From Kuschelorhynchus macadamiae (Eukaryota > Arthropoda > Insecta > Coleoptera > Curculionidae), in contig JAUTXW010002471.1 of NCBI GenBank assembly GCA_030620095.1, positions 107,001 to 171,000 of the forward strand: a DNA stretch of 64,000 nucleotides, in the 5' to 3' direction. Within the stretch, counting starts at the first letter, position 1; each line of letters begins with the position of its first letter. The notes under the pieces are model-generated. The model searched no databases and had not been told where the DNA came from. It was given only the letters and a program-made list of their open reading frames with translations. This document shows, piece by piece, positions 36,986 to 46,900 of this stretch. Position numbers and translations under genes: made by a program.

Positions 36986-37355
36986 TTATATATTTTTTTG
37001 CAAAAATTTTAGGGATAGTTGACCACAGTTATATGAATTAAATTTTTGTTTATTTTCATAAGTATAAAATACATCCACTTTGCCATTCGAATTAAAATAT
37101 TTGAGAAGTTCAAAAGGTGGTTTTAAATTTCCATAACTATCAAAATATATTACATTTTTGTTATTTTTAATATAAGCAGTCCAATGAGATCCTTTATTTT
37201 GTTTTTTATCCAAATTTACAATACCACATTCTTTCAGATTAATTTTTTTTTGGAAGTTCATCGAGCATAAAAACACCTCTAAAGCCAGTTATTTTTAACA
37301 GCTTTACATATTTAATAATATCATTGTTCGTAAGTGCTCTTTTTGGAAAACTTAT
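36986..37355 (-). CDS. PRO: Adenovirus-type maturation cysteine protease (one-base frameshift)
   Basis: The uninterrupted C-terminal frame (36986-37276) holds the catalytic set: GSHWTAY (His), YFDSYG (Asp) and SYNCGQLSLKFL (Cys), in the order of adenovirus-type/Ulp-like virion proteases that cut capsid precursors during maturation. The N-terminal part lies in the neighbouring frame (reading IKYVKLLKITGF and VFMLDELP) upstream of a run of nine T on the plus strand (37251-37259), where one extra base breaks the frame. No clean ATG opens the N-terminal part; an ATA codon stands at 37353-37355 where a start might be expected. It overlaps the upstream gene by 35 bases. Confidence 0.8.
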
Positions 37356-38072
37356 TTTGAGTTTTTTTTTGTCTGATTGCTTTCATTTTGACGGGTCCTC
37401 CTTTATAAGGTCTAATAAATAGTCCCTTTCCTTTATATGGTCTAATATATAATCCTTTGCCTTCTTTAGAAGCATTTTCCATTGCAATATTATGTCTATG
37501 TATTTCTTCTAGTTGCTGTTTAGCTGCTTTAGCATCATTTACTGCCTTAGCAATTCCTGCCGCGCCTCCACCTAGTGCACCCAGGGCGCCAAGAATGGGA
37601 AACAAAAGAGGTAGAAATCCTCCAATTTTTTTGGGTGTTCGAATGATACGTTTTTTTCTCAATTTAAGTTTACCCCCTTTTGTATTTTTTAATCCCAAAC
37701 CGAACTTTCTTTTACCCTTCATTATTCCTGCAACACTTAAAGCTGCAATTTTTTCACCAATAGAAGAATCTTTAGCTTTTACCCTATCCCAGGCTTTTTT
37801 TTTTCTAATATTTGGTCAGATATGTGTCTTTTTGATAAATCTTCAGTCTGAGAGTAAGATATATCATGTTCTTTGCAAGCGGAATCCAATGGATTTATAC
37901 CAACGTCACCTCTAGTTAATCTTTTTTCCAAGTTGGTGCCGGGACCACAATAATTATATCCTGGTATATGAACTTCGAAAGGTAGTTTACTAATTAATTT
38001 ATTTACTAAACCAGAGCCTTTTCTATTACGTGTTTTAATAGTTTTTTTCAACTTATGACGACCCACAGTCAT
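37321..38072 (-). CDS. PLA2 / pVI-like membrane-active minor virion protein (one-base frameshift)
   Basis: From ATG at 38072 a 97-codon frame carries a phospholipase A2 domain of the parvovirus VP1 type: YNYCGPGTNLEK (Ca-binding loop) and ACKEHDISYS (His-Asp catalytic pair). It is preceded by a basic N-terminus. At a run of ten T on the plus strand (37795-37804) the frame shifts. The following frame runs without a stop to 37321 and encodes a Gly/Ala-rich amphipathic segment (LGALGALGGGAAGIAKAV), repeats of IRPYKGKGL and a basic tail, like adenovirus protein VI/X-type membrane-active proteins. I read them as one fused gene aiding membrane passage; they could be two genes. Confidence 0.75.
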
Positions 38073-38159
38073 TGAAGTTCTTTTTATACTAAAAGCACAT
38101 TGACATTTTTCTGGTATAAATACTTTTACAGCTAAAAATATTTACTAGTGTGATTAAGA

Positions 38160-38849
38160 ATGAGGATTGAAAAACAAAAATTCTCATTACCAGTAAATAA
38201 TCATGATGAAAAAATTTTAAGTAAACAGTTGAGAAAGCATGGTGACTTATTTTGCGGTGGTTCAAAAAGAGGGCTTATAGTTGGTTGCAGTGGTAGCGGT
38301 AAAACCAGCGTTATGCTTACACTGCTCGAGCATCCTAATGGAATTAGGTTTGAAAATGTCTATGTTTATTCAAAGTCATTAGATCAACCAAAATATGAAT
38401 ATTTAAGAAAGTTGTTAAAGCCTATGAAAGAAATTGGATACTTTGAATATGATAGCGATGAAAACATTATTTCACCTCATGAGATAAAGCCAAATTCCGT
38501 TATCATTTTTGATGATATTCCTTGTCATAATCAATCTATTATTAGGGACTATTTCACGCATGGAAGGCATAGAAACACCGATTGTTTCTTTATTTTTCAA
38601 GGATATTCCTCAATCCTTAAACGTCTAATTCGAGAAAATGCAAACGTATTAATTTTATTTAAACAGGATTGTTTGAGTTTAAAACATATATATAATGACC
38701 ACTATATATTGGATATGACATTTGATCAGTTTAAAAATATTTGTGCTAACTGTTGGATGGATCCATATGGCTTTCTTGTAATTGACAAAGATTGTGAAGT
38801 AAATCACGGCAGATATAGGAGTAAATTCGATTCCTTTATATATTTATAA
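38160..38849 (+). CDS. ATP: A32-type (FtsK/HerA) genome-packaging ATPase
   Basis: An intact 229-residue frame from ATG at 38160. Walker A is GCSGSGKT (residues 42-49). Walker B is VIIFDD (114-119). A sensor-like HGRHRNTDCFFIFQGYS follows, all as in Polinton and poxvirus A32-type ATPases that drive DNA into capsids. Length is normal for the family. It is transcribed divergently from the capsid block, with about 88 bp between the start codons that must hold both promoters. No defect seen. Confidence 0.9.
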   Translation: MRIEKQKFSLPVNNHDEKILSKQLRKHGDLFCGGSKRGLIVGCSGSGKTSVMLTLLEHPNGIRFENVYVYSKSLDQPKYEYLRKLLKPMKEIGYFEYDSDENIISPHEIKPNSVIIFDDIPCHNQSIIRDYFTHGRHRNTDCFFIFQGYSSILKRLIRENANVLILFKQDCLSLKHIYNDHYILDMTFDQFKNICANCWMDPYGFLVIDKDCEVNHGRYRSKFDSFIYL

Positions 38850-38893
38850 AAGTAAAAAATTTGCAGTTTTATTTCATTTAAAACTTGTACAGC

Positions 38894-40033
38894 ATGGATA
38901 AACGTTTAGCTCGAGAATTAATAAGATCGAGACAAGCCGTGAAGCAGAAATATCAAAGCTTGAAATTAGCTACTTCTACTGCTCAGTCCGAATTAGAACA
39001 AACTTATAGACCAATAACACAACCACTTAAACAGCTAATTTCAAGTATTGGTAAATCCGAACCATTCGATTTAAAAGAAGAAAGAGTTTCAAAGTATGAA
39101 GATTTCAAAACACCTACAAAGCTTTATAAAACATCAACTCCGACGAAAAATATTCAGAAAACAGGAAAAACTCCGTTACTCCCTACAGAACTACCAACAT
39201 TTTTAAATGACAGTAGTATCACTTCTTCCTCTTCTGTAGTACAACCATTGTCATCAACTGTTATAGCAGAAACTTCAGATCCTTCTAGTGACACAACAAC
39301 AAATTTAAACTTGTCAGACATATTGGAACAAACTAGAAAAACAATTCAAACCTATGTTGGTACACCATCATATAAAGATTACTTAGCAGATTTTCATGAA
39401 TTACCCAGATCATATATTGATGAGGGTGTGAAAGATACACAACATAAATTTGACCATTATTATGGAATAGTTCATGACCTCGAAACGGATAAGTTTTCTT
39501 TTGGTTTAACACAGATACCGGTAGAAATTATTGGAAAAGACATTAAAGTGGGAGGAATAACGTACACAGGCACGCCAGGTTTATACGAATTGCTTTTCAA
39601 AAAAGAACCGAAAGGTTATAAGAAGGAAGATTTAGATAATTACATGAACATTCTAGCTAAAACAAATGTATATCGTAGGAATTTTGATTCAAATGAACAA
39701 GTTCAAGGAAATACATCACACAAATATGTTACAATAATAGGACCATATTTACAAAGAAAGGGGATTACAAAGACAAAAACCTTGCCAAGATTAGTTACAG
39801 CATTTAACAAACCAAAACCTCCGTTTAGAACAACTAGAGCCAAATCTACAGGAAAGGGATTAATTTTGAAAACAAACAGATCAAATACAGACTATGTATA
39901 CTGGAATAATGTTAACGAAATTGTTGATAGGCTACGTTTATTAATTTCATCAAGTGATGCGGGAAATAATGCTCATAGTAACGAGATTATCTCTATTATT
40001 GAAGAATTAAGAGAAGATAAAGTAATACTATAA
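38894..40033 (+). CDS. Polinton-conserved protein of unknown function
   Basis: An intact frame; the first ATG is at 38894, giving 379 residues (the frame is open three codons further upstream without an ATG). A Ser/Thr/Pro-rich linker (residues about 75-150) joins a basic helical N-terminus to a folded C-terminal half containing HYYGIVHDLETDKFSFGL, GGITYTGTPGLYELL and DYVYWNNVNEIVDRLRLLI. I recognise this C-terminal half as recurring in insect Polintons next to the ATPase but know no assigned role. A virion-associated role is inferred from position only. Confidence 0.7.
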   Translation: MDKRLARELIRSRQAVKQKYQSLKLATSTAQSELEQTYRPITQPLKQLISSIGKSEPFDLKEERVSKYEDFKTPTKLYKTSTPTKNIQKTGKTPLLPTELPTFLNDSSITSSSSVVQPLSSTVIAETSDPSSDTTTNLNLSDILEQTRKTIQTYVGTPSYKDYLADFHELPRSYIDEGVKDTQHKFDHYYGIVHDLETDKFSFGLTQIPVEIIGKDIKVGGITYTGTPGLYELLFKKEPKGYKKEDLDNYMNILAKTNVYRRNFDSNEQVQGNTSHKYVTIIGPYLQRKGITKTKTLPRLVTAFNKPKPPFRTTRAKSTGKGLILKTNRSNTDYVYWNNVNEIVDRLRLLISSSDAGNNAHSNEIISIIEELREDKVIL

Positions 40034-40082
40034 ATAACAGCTATCAAATATAATCATATTTATTGTTTAATGAAAGCTCAAC

Positions 40083-40505
40083 ATGACAGTTGATAAATTT
40101 GGACGCCATATTTCAAAACAAAATCAAGAGAGAATAAGTGACATTAATAATTTAAAAAGGAGATTAGGTGAAAATGAAACAAATAATGAAATCTTTGCTA
40201 AAAAGCTTAAGGTTTTTGATGAAAATTTTTTAAAGTATGAAAACCAGATTAAAGGATGTTATACCTCAATTGAAAACGTTAATAAACAGTTGCTAACGCT
40301 AAATCAAATAAGTAAAGATTTGCAATTTTTAAATGAACATGTTAAAAAGGAAGACAAAAAATTAAGTGATGATATCAACAAAATTAATAAAATAATGGAA
40401 ACAAATATAAGAGAAGTAATAATTGAAAAACACAAGGAAAAAATTAAACAATTAAGAACTTTTATAAAAAGGTTAGATGACGAAAAAAAAAAGAAATCAA
40501 AATAG
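40083..40505 (+). CDS. Coiled-coil protein 1
   Basis: 140 residues from ATG at 40083, starting MTVDKFGRHISK, a start I associate with a fibre-like coiled-coil gene in insect Polintons. Heptad-like spacing of Leu/Ile/Asn runs from residue 20 to 130 and the C-terminus is lysine-rich. It overlaps the next frame by 29 bases around a run of ten A, so the two frames could be one gene broken by a homopolymer indel, or two overlapping genes. Confidence 0.6.
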   Translation: MTVDKFGRHISKQNQERISDINNLKRRLGENETNNEIFAKKLKVFDENFLKYENQIKGCYTSIENVNKQLLTLNQISKDLQFLNEHVKKEDKKLSDDINKINKIMETNIREVIIEKHKEKIKQLRTFIKRLDDEKKKKSK

Positions 40506-40824
40506 CATTCTTAACAGTAGAACAATTGACCAACTCACTTTGGAAGAAAATCAACAATATATTTCCTTGGAAAATATAATGTCCAGTGTAATTAAGAAAT
40601 TAGAACAAGAATTAAATAAAACAGAGGAGGAATTCAAAAATAGTGATAGTAGATCAACTACTTTCTTAACTGGAGAGATAAAAAAATCCTTTAATGCGTT
40701 AGAAAAGGAGATTACTAAAATTAGTAAAGTTTTAAATGAAAAAAGTTATACAATACAAATTGATAAATTGAATGAATGGGAAAAAACATATAAAAGTTAT
40801 ATTTCGAATTATTACAAAACATAG
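40477..40824 (+). CDS. Coiled-coil protein 2 (or continuation of coiled-coil protein 1)
   Basis: 115 residues from ATG at 40477, which lies inside the end of the preceding frame. It is rich in Glu, Lys and Asn and predicted to be largely coiled coil (KKLEQELNKTEEEFKNSD and KEITKISKVLNEK). No known domain. The ATG overlap could be genuine gene overlap; alternatively a shift at the A10 run just downstream of it joins both frames. Confidence 0.5.
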   Translation: MTKKKRNQNSILNSRTIDQLTLEENQQYISLENIMSSVIKKLEQELNKTEEEFKNSDSRSTTFLTGEIKKSFNALEKEITKISKVLNEKSYTIQIDKLNEWEKTYKSYISNYYKT

Positions 40825-40865
40825 AGAGTGAACTTCCTTAAAATTGAATAAACAAGTTTGTTGTC

Positions 40866-41798
40866 ATGACAACCGTTAAACAACAAGTCGTTAATGAATT
40901 ACATAAACCTGCTAGAAAAAACTACAAACGCAGAAGGGTGGTAGTGAAAGGGTTAAATGATCTTTTTCAAGCTGATTTGGTTGAAATGTTACCCTATGCC
41001 AAATTTAATAAGGGATTTAAATATATCTTGATTACCATAAATGTATTTTCTAAGTATGTTTGGGCCGAACCGGTAAAATCTAAATCTGGAAAAGACGTAA
41101 CAGCGGCCATGAAAAAAAAATTAATCAGTGCAAAAACTCCACCAAAAAACTTGCAAACGGACAGAGGGAGAGAGTTTTTCAATGTAAATTTTCAAAATTT
41201 GATGCAACAATTTCGAATTAACCATTATAGCACGTTTTCCAATTTGAAAGCGAGTATAGTAGAAAGAGTGAACAGGACTTTAAAGAATAATATGTGGAAA
41301 ATATTTAGCATTCAAGGAAATTACAAATGGTTTAATATATTAGCGGATATTGTAAAAGATTATAACAATACAAAACATTCTTCAATAGGAATGAAGCCAA
41401 AACAAGTAAATAAAACAAATGAAAATAGAATCTTGAAATCTGCATTTACTCATGCTAAAACGTTAGATATAAAATCTCCAAAGTTTAAAGTGGGTGATCA
41501 CGTATGAATAAGCAAGCATCGAGAGGCATTTTCAAAAGGTTACACACCAAATTGGTCAAATGAGATATTCCACATTAAAGAAGTTAAGATGACAAACCCT
41601 TGGACATATTTAATTCAAGACGAAGATAATCAGGACATTCTGGGTGGTTTTTATGAGCAAGAATTACTAAAAGTAAAGCATACCGATGTGTATCTTATTG
41701 AGAAGATTTTGAGAAGGAAAGGAAACAAAGTTTATGTGAAATGGTTAGGACTTGATAAAAAATATAATACATGGATTGATAAAAAAAATATTGTTTAA
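40866..41798 (+). pseudogene. INT: Retroviral-type integrase with chromodomain (in-frame stop)
   Basis: From ATG at 40866 the frame holds the DDE catalytic core: QADLVEM (D37), LQTDRGREF (D99) and ASIVERVNRTL (E133), with the basic ELHKPARKNYKRRR start typical of Polinton integrases. A TGA at 41505-41507 (CGA in relatives would restore Arg) stops it after 213 codons. The same frame then continues for 97 codons to 41798, ending in a chromodomain (YLIEKILRRKGNKVYVKWLG, then NTWI). Integrase inserts the element with a 6-bp duplication; a chromodomain may guide targeting. Without readthrough the chromodomain is lost. Confidence 0.9.
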
Positions 41799-41946
41799 TT
41801 AAATTGAAATTAAATTTTAGTTAAATTTGTTTTATTTCTGTTCCTCACTTTATGCTTTAGCTGATACAAATTACAAAGTCTTAATGTGCTAATTAATTTC
41901 AAATAAAATTCACATTTAGGAAACTAAAATTTTATTAAGTAAAACA

Positions 41947-42822
41947 TCAAATACAATTTTTATTAAAACGTGTCAAATATATTTTATTTCTATGTTCCTT
42001 AGATAATATCGAATCTAGAATAAGTTTACAATCATTTATTCTTTTTTCAAAACGGAGTCTATCTAAGTACCACATCTGAAAGTTACTCCTACGGGCTTGT
42101 CTGTAAGCAAAGCTCCACTTCACTAACACATGCACCTTATTGTTCTCTTCCAGAAAAGATATTGTTTTCTTCGTAATATTTTCTTTTTGATCCATTTTCA
42201 TTGTTTTCTTCGTAATATTTTCGTTTTGTTCCATTTTGCTTCAATTTGTTTTCCATTTGTTCAGGATATAAAGCAAGTAATTCCATCATAGTTGAAACAT
42301 TTTCACTGTTAGGATTTTCTGTTGGACTTATTATATTATAAACATGCGTACACAAGTCGCCACAATCAGCTGAAATATTATTTTGAAATATTTTGAAATA
42401 TGTATTGAATTCTTGCCTTTTAAGTATAGATAATCTATAATCAATAATTTCCTTTAATCGCCACAAATTGTCCAAAGACTCTTGTCCTAAGTATATGAAG
42501 TGTGGGCCTTTTGTAATTTGTAGAACAGGGGTATCATTTATTTTTTGAACCTGCAGATGAATGTTGTTTATATTCACACTGGTTTGTTCAACTTGAGGAA
42601 AGTAGAAATTGTTTACAATAATTCCTTGATGAACACAAATGTCTTTCCAATTTTCTTCGGTTAGTGCGATTGAAAATCCAGTTTTTCCACCAATTACAAT
42701 TTTTGGAGAGAAATCATTTAAACTAATGCCAACAAAACAAATTTTGACAAAGAATTATTTAAAAAATAAATTTTTGAATTAAGAAGCGTTTCCAAAGGTT
42801 TATGAACCACGGCGTTGTTCAT
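41947..42822 (-). pseudogene. Polinton conserved gene (PW-like), frameshifted
   Basis: Starts at ATG 42822 (MNNAVVHKPLETLLN). A one-base shift near 42755 leads into a frame reading FVGISLNDFSPKIVIGGKTG, QITKGPHFIYLGQESL and RLSILKRQEF that runs to 42137. This pattern recurs in insect Polintons, where the gene precedes the polymerase block; no activity is known to me. Near the end a 10-residue motif is repeated (KRKYYEENN twice). A third frame (41947-42234) continues with VHVLVKWSFAYRQARR and could be a C-terminal extension reached by a further shift, or a separate gene. Confidence 0.5.
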
Positions 42823-42911
42823 AATGACTAAACGAGACTGAAACATATTGTGTTATTCTTGTACTTAAATATTCTCATCCCCACTTTCTTTAAAGTTTCG
42901 ATTAAAATGGA

Positions 42912-43379
42912 TTAATGAAAAAATAGATTTCCAGTTTGAAATTTGTAATAAAGATAAATAATTAAAATGGTAATGTATAAAAATAATGCAAAGTTTAATG
43001 TAACACTAATGATGGAAAAGTAATAATTTTTGAATCCGTCATAATAATTGGTACAGTTGGGGGTTAAAATTTGTAACTGATTATTTTTAAACTCTAACCT
43101 TTCTATCCAATTTGTATCAAAAATAGATCGATTTGGATAATGATACAAAATTTTAAAAAATTTACTTGCATTTTCATTTCCATTTATTCGTTCCATCCAA
43201 CTAATTGTACTATTGTTAATTAATCCAATTTTCATAAATTTACAATATTTACTTAGAGTGACGTCTGTTTTATTAGAAAAACATATTTCACACTGTGTTA
43301 CGCCAGGGGGATGATGAACATAAAAAACATTTTGGAAAATAAAATAAAGAAGAATAAATTGAGATCTACTGATAGTCAT
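42912..43379 (-). CDS. Putative membrane glycoprotein
   Basis: An intact 155-residue frame from ATG at 43379. It has a hydrophobic N-terminus that may act as a signal peptide (residues 7-20), five N-glycosylation sequons (at about 36, 56, 70, 83 and 108), several Cys, and one strong membrane segment near the C-terminus (about 121-145) followed by a short tail. That is the layout of a small type I membrane glycoprotein. I do not recognise the family. In a Polinton it could be a virion-surface or host-interaction protein; this is inference. Confidence 0.6.
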   Translation of the reverse strand: MTISRSQFILLYFIFQNVFYVHHPPGVTQCEICFSNKTDVTLSKYCKFMKIGLINNSTISWMERINGNENASKFFKILYHYPNRSIFDTNWIERLEFKNNQLQILTPNCTNYYDGFKNYYFSIISVTLNFALFLYITILIIYLYYKFQTGNLFFH

Positions 43380-43477
43380 TAAAACAAATTAATAATTATA
43401 TTCCAAATTTATTAACATTAAGCAGATACTTTCACCACGAAAGCAAAAGCAGTTGTAAAAAAATAACAATAAAATAC

Positions 43478-43850
43478 TTAATTTAAATATATGTAAAAGT
43501 TCATAAATAAGGATATTAATAATACTATATAAAATGTGTAGCTTGAAGACTTATTTTGAATGGTTACAATTATTCGATTCCTATTTTTCCATAAACAGTT
43601 ATTTAAATCACAATTCCTAGCCAATTTCTTATGCTCCACAATATGATCATCATAACTTAACCAATCAAAAATTTTCAATACCACAATAAAAACATTTACA
43701 AATATCATTGATTGAAGTATATTAAAAGCCAGCTCCAGCTAACACTTCTGGTCTCAATTTTCCTTTCCATTTTTTAAAAGTGGAAAGTCGTTTTTCATAT
43801 GTTTTAAAATAACTGTTATCAATTTCTTTGTCAAAAGTTTCTAAGCACAT
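43478..43850 (-). pseudogene. BIR-domain (IAP-like) protein, interrupted
   Basis: From ATG at 43850 the frame reads to RLSTFKKW and RPEVLAGAGF, the first half of a baculoviral IAP repeat, and hits TAA at 43722. The same frame goes on through a C-x2-C pair (CFYC) to a shift at a run of five A on the plus strand (43667-43671). The next frame supplies WLSYDD, the EH pair and the last Cys (ARNC), so all four zinc ligands (C, C, H, C) of the BIR fold are present across the pieces. A hydrophobic C-terminal segment (about 20 residues) suggests a membrane anchor. BIR proteins of the IAP class bind caspases and block cell death. The product is not made intact here. Confidence 0.7.
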
Positions 43851-43916
43851 TTTGTGAAAGACTTATGAAGACTAACTTTGGTTTCAAAAACAACAAATTT
43901 AAATACCTTATAATAT

Positions 43917-46900
43917 TTACATAAATATATCTAAATCTTCATGTTCTGCATTCCATTGATACAAAGCAATATCTTGGTGTCCCCAAGCTAATGTATTAAA
44001 ACTATAGGGAATTTTATACCGCTTATCATCTTCGGAACTCAAAGCCAATTTATTAATTAACTCTGTAAAAATTGTATGTTGTCTAGATCGAAAAACATAC
44101 ATTGAACAAAAGGTTTTAGAATGATTTTCAACAACTTCTTTATAATGAATAAAATCCAACTGCTTTTTAATTCCACTTTTTTTAACACCTTTTGCTTTTT
44201 TTGTTAAACTGTTTTCCGTTTTAATACAATATGCTTTTGCTCCAGTACCAAAGAAAGCAGTAATGGGTTCACCAGCATATTCATCTTTGAATTTTCCTAT
44301 AACTGACTTTGTAATAGGCATTTCATGAATATTATTAAATTCATAATTAGATGTGTCAAATTTGTGAATATTTTTTATCATGTCAGAATAAATATTTGGA
44401 GTTGTGACTTCTAAAATGAACGAATCGGTATCGGTGTATAAAAGTGAAATATTTTCCTGATAAAGAGGTTTTAAAAAATTATAAAAGAAATCATACATGA
44501 CAGTTTTAGATATATCTAATATAGAGAAGCCTACATATATTGGTTTATTGTAAGTAACTTGAATCTTTTGCATTTGAATAGCTACCAAGTTTTCAGAAAA
44601 TATTGTTAAGTCCTTGAAATATGGTTTTGCAATTAAATTCTCAGCACCATCTTTTCTTCTATTTTTTCCCACTCTGTAACAAGTCTTACGTCAATTCTCC
44701 TATCAACATTTTCCATAGTCTTGCCATAAATACTATTATTTGCCAACTTGTAAGTATTACGATCAAATTCATTCTTTGAATCATTTCTTAATCTTGAATT
44801 CAAGTCTATATATTTTTTCAACCAATCAGATTGAGAAAACTGTAAAACTCTATGAACTTTAGTTAACTTGAGTCCATGTTCCAAACATTGTTTTAATAAT
44901 TGATAGTGAATAATATATTTTGATTTATCATTTAAATTGGGTATTCATTTTATGCATTTAGAATTTGGCGGTTTAAAGTTTTCTGGACAAAACGGAAAAT
45001 CGTTATGATAGGAATGTAGACTTGTAGGATATTCTAAATCAACTTCTAAAACATATCCCTTATTAGATTTTTTAGAAATATTCATAATATTTAAATCATT
45101 GATTTCTTTATCTGTTAACCAAACAAAATCTCCCGTTGGAATGTGCTGTGACATTGCATAACCATACAAATTTGTTGCATCATAATAAATTATGTATTTA
45201 GTTGGCTTTAAAGGATCAAAATTTAAAAGAAATGGGTTATTAGCTTCAGATTTTCTACAAATGCAAGAGCTCACACCACCGCGAACGCTTTTTTTGAAAA
45301 AGTGTATCATATCTGGATCAGTTAACAATTCTAACTCTATTCCAGTATAACGCAAACACGCCTCCCAGGATAAACCTGGAAAAGTGTAAAAATGAGCTGG
45401 ATCGAGCTTATATGTGGATAAACAAGTGCTTCTAAAATAGTAAAGTATCAGAGAGTAAGTAAACGTCGGAGTATTGACCAAGAGATTCACATTTAAACAA
45501 TTGCCAAACCTTTACAGCTCTTTGGTATTCTGCATCACTGATGTGCTCATCCGTTAAAGTATTATAAAATTGGTCTTTCTGAGGTAAAGTTGTTTCTTCT
45601 AATTTTAAATAATCATCAATATAACTGTAAGGAAATACACCTTTTGCCGAATAAGTTTAAATCTTTCTTCATCATTGAAAATTTTTTTTATTTCCTTACA
45701 TTGTTCATCTTTTAAGCTTTCAGAGAGTTTTGATAAAGAATGGGATAGAAATTGAAAAGAATCAATAAACCTTAATGATATATTTTTTTTCTTAGCCTTT
45801 TGTGTCTTTTTATCAAAATAGTTATCCACATGAATAAGCTTTTCAAATGAAATATATTTTTCCTTGTTTTGTGCGATAACTGTTAGTTGTTCTTTGTTTA
45901 AGCATAATTTTTTAAGAAATAGATGAGAATCATAATTACGCAAATTATGCAATATAACTGGAATAAAGTTAGGTATTCTGTAATTTATGTTGCAGAGTGA
46001 ATGAGCTGGACCTCTATAAAGACCGGTTATATGACAATGATCTGCAACCCTGTCATTTAAAAGAGGTTTATTACAAATATGACAAACTTTTTCATAGTTA
46101 TGATAAATTTTGTCCAGTTCGTTCAAAGGGATCATTTTTTTAGGAGCCTTTAAATATTTATTGTATATGTTATACACATCTCTTTCTAAAGAATTTATAA
46201 ATAATGTATCACAATTTTGACCTCTATATTTTTCAAATTTAGAATAATTATCGTCGAAGGAACATTTAATGTAATAGGCAAATGAATGTGGAATATGTTC
46301 ATATTGTTTTAAGGTGTATGAAGTATTAGGATTTTTATCAGCATTGTCATTATTTAAAGGCTTTAAAATGCATTCAAAATCTGCAAACACCACGAAAGGA
46401 ACTTTCATTTGTTTATGATAATTTACAAATTTCAAAATATTATCATATGAATAGTTTCCAAACTTATCTTTTATTAATTCTTTAGAAGGTAGGTTAATTC
46501 GTAAATGATCACAATCATAGCTATTGTGTTGTAATAAATTTTCTTCTGTAGGGAAATATTGTAAACAACCATCGCAAATATATTTTTTTCCGTGATGTTT
46601 AGAAATTTGTGCAGAAACTAGTTTTGATAAATCTTTAATATAGCAATAATGAAAAGTTTTTTCATCATCATCACTTATTAACAATAAATTGACATGTTGA
46701 TTTTTTTTATTCGATGAATAATAAAGTGGACCAATTACTTCATACCCCTTTTTAGGATTTATAATTTCTAATCCATATACATTTAGAAATGTTATTTTTT
46801 TCTTCAAAAATCTTAATGTTCTTTAGCAACATTGGAAATTCTATACCTGACATATCCAAAACAGAAGAGTAGTGTGGGTAGGATGAAGTTTCAAAATCTA

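Noticed and set aside
37457..37915. 152-codon plus-strand frame
   Set aside because: Antisense to the PLA2/pVI-like gene, whose motifs are clear.
43478..43708. 76-codon frame as an independent small membrane protein
   Set aside because: Its Trp, Asp-Asp, Glu-His and Cys spacing completes the BIR domain begun upstream in another frame, so it is better read as part of that broken gene.
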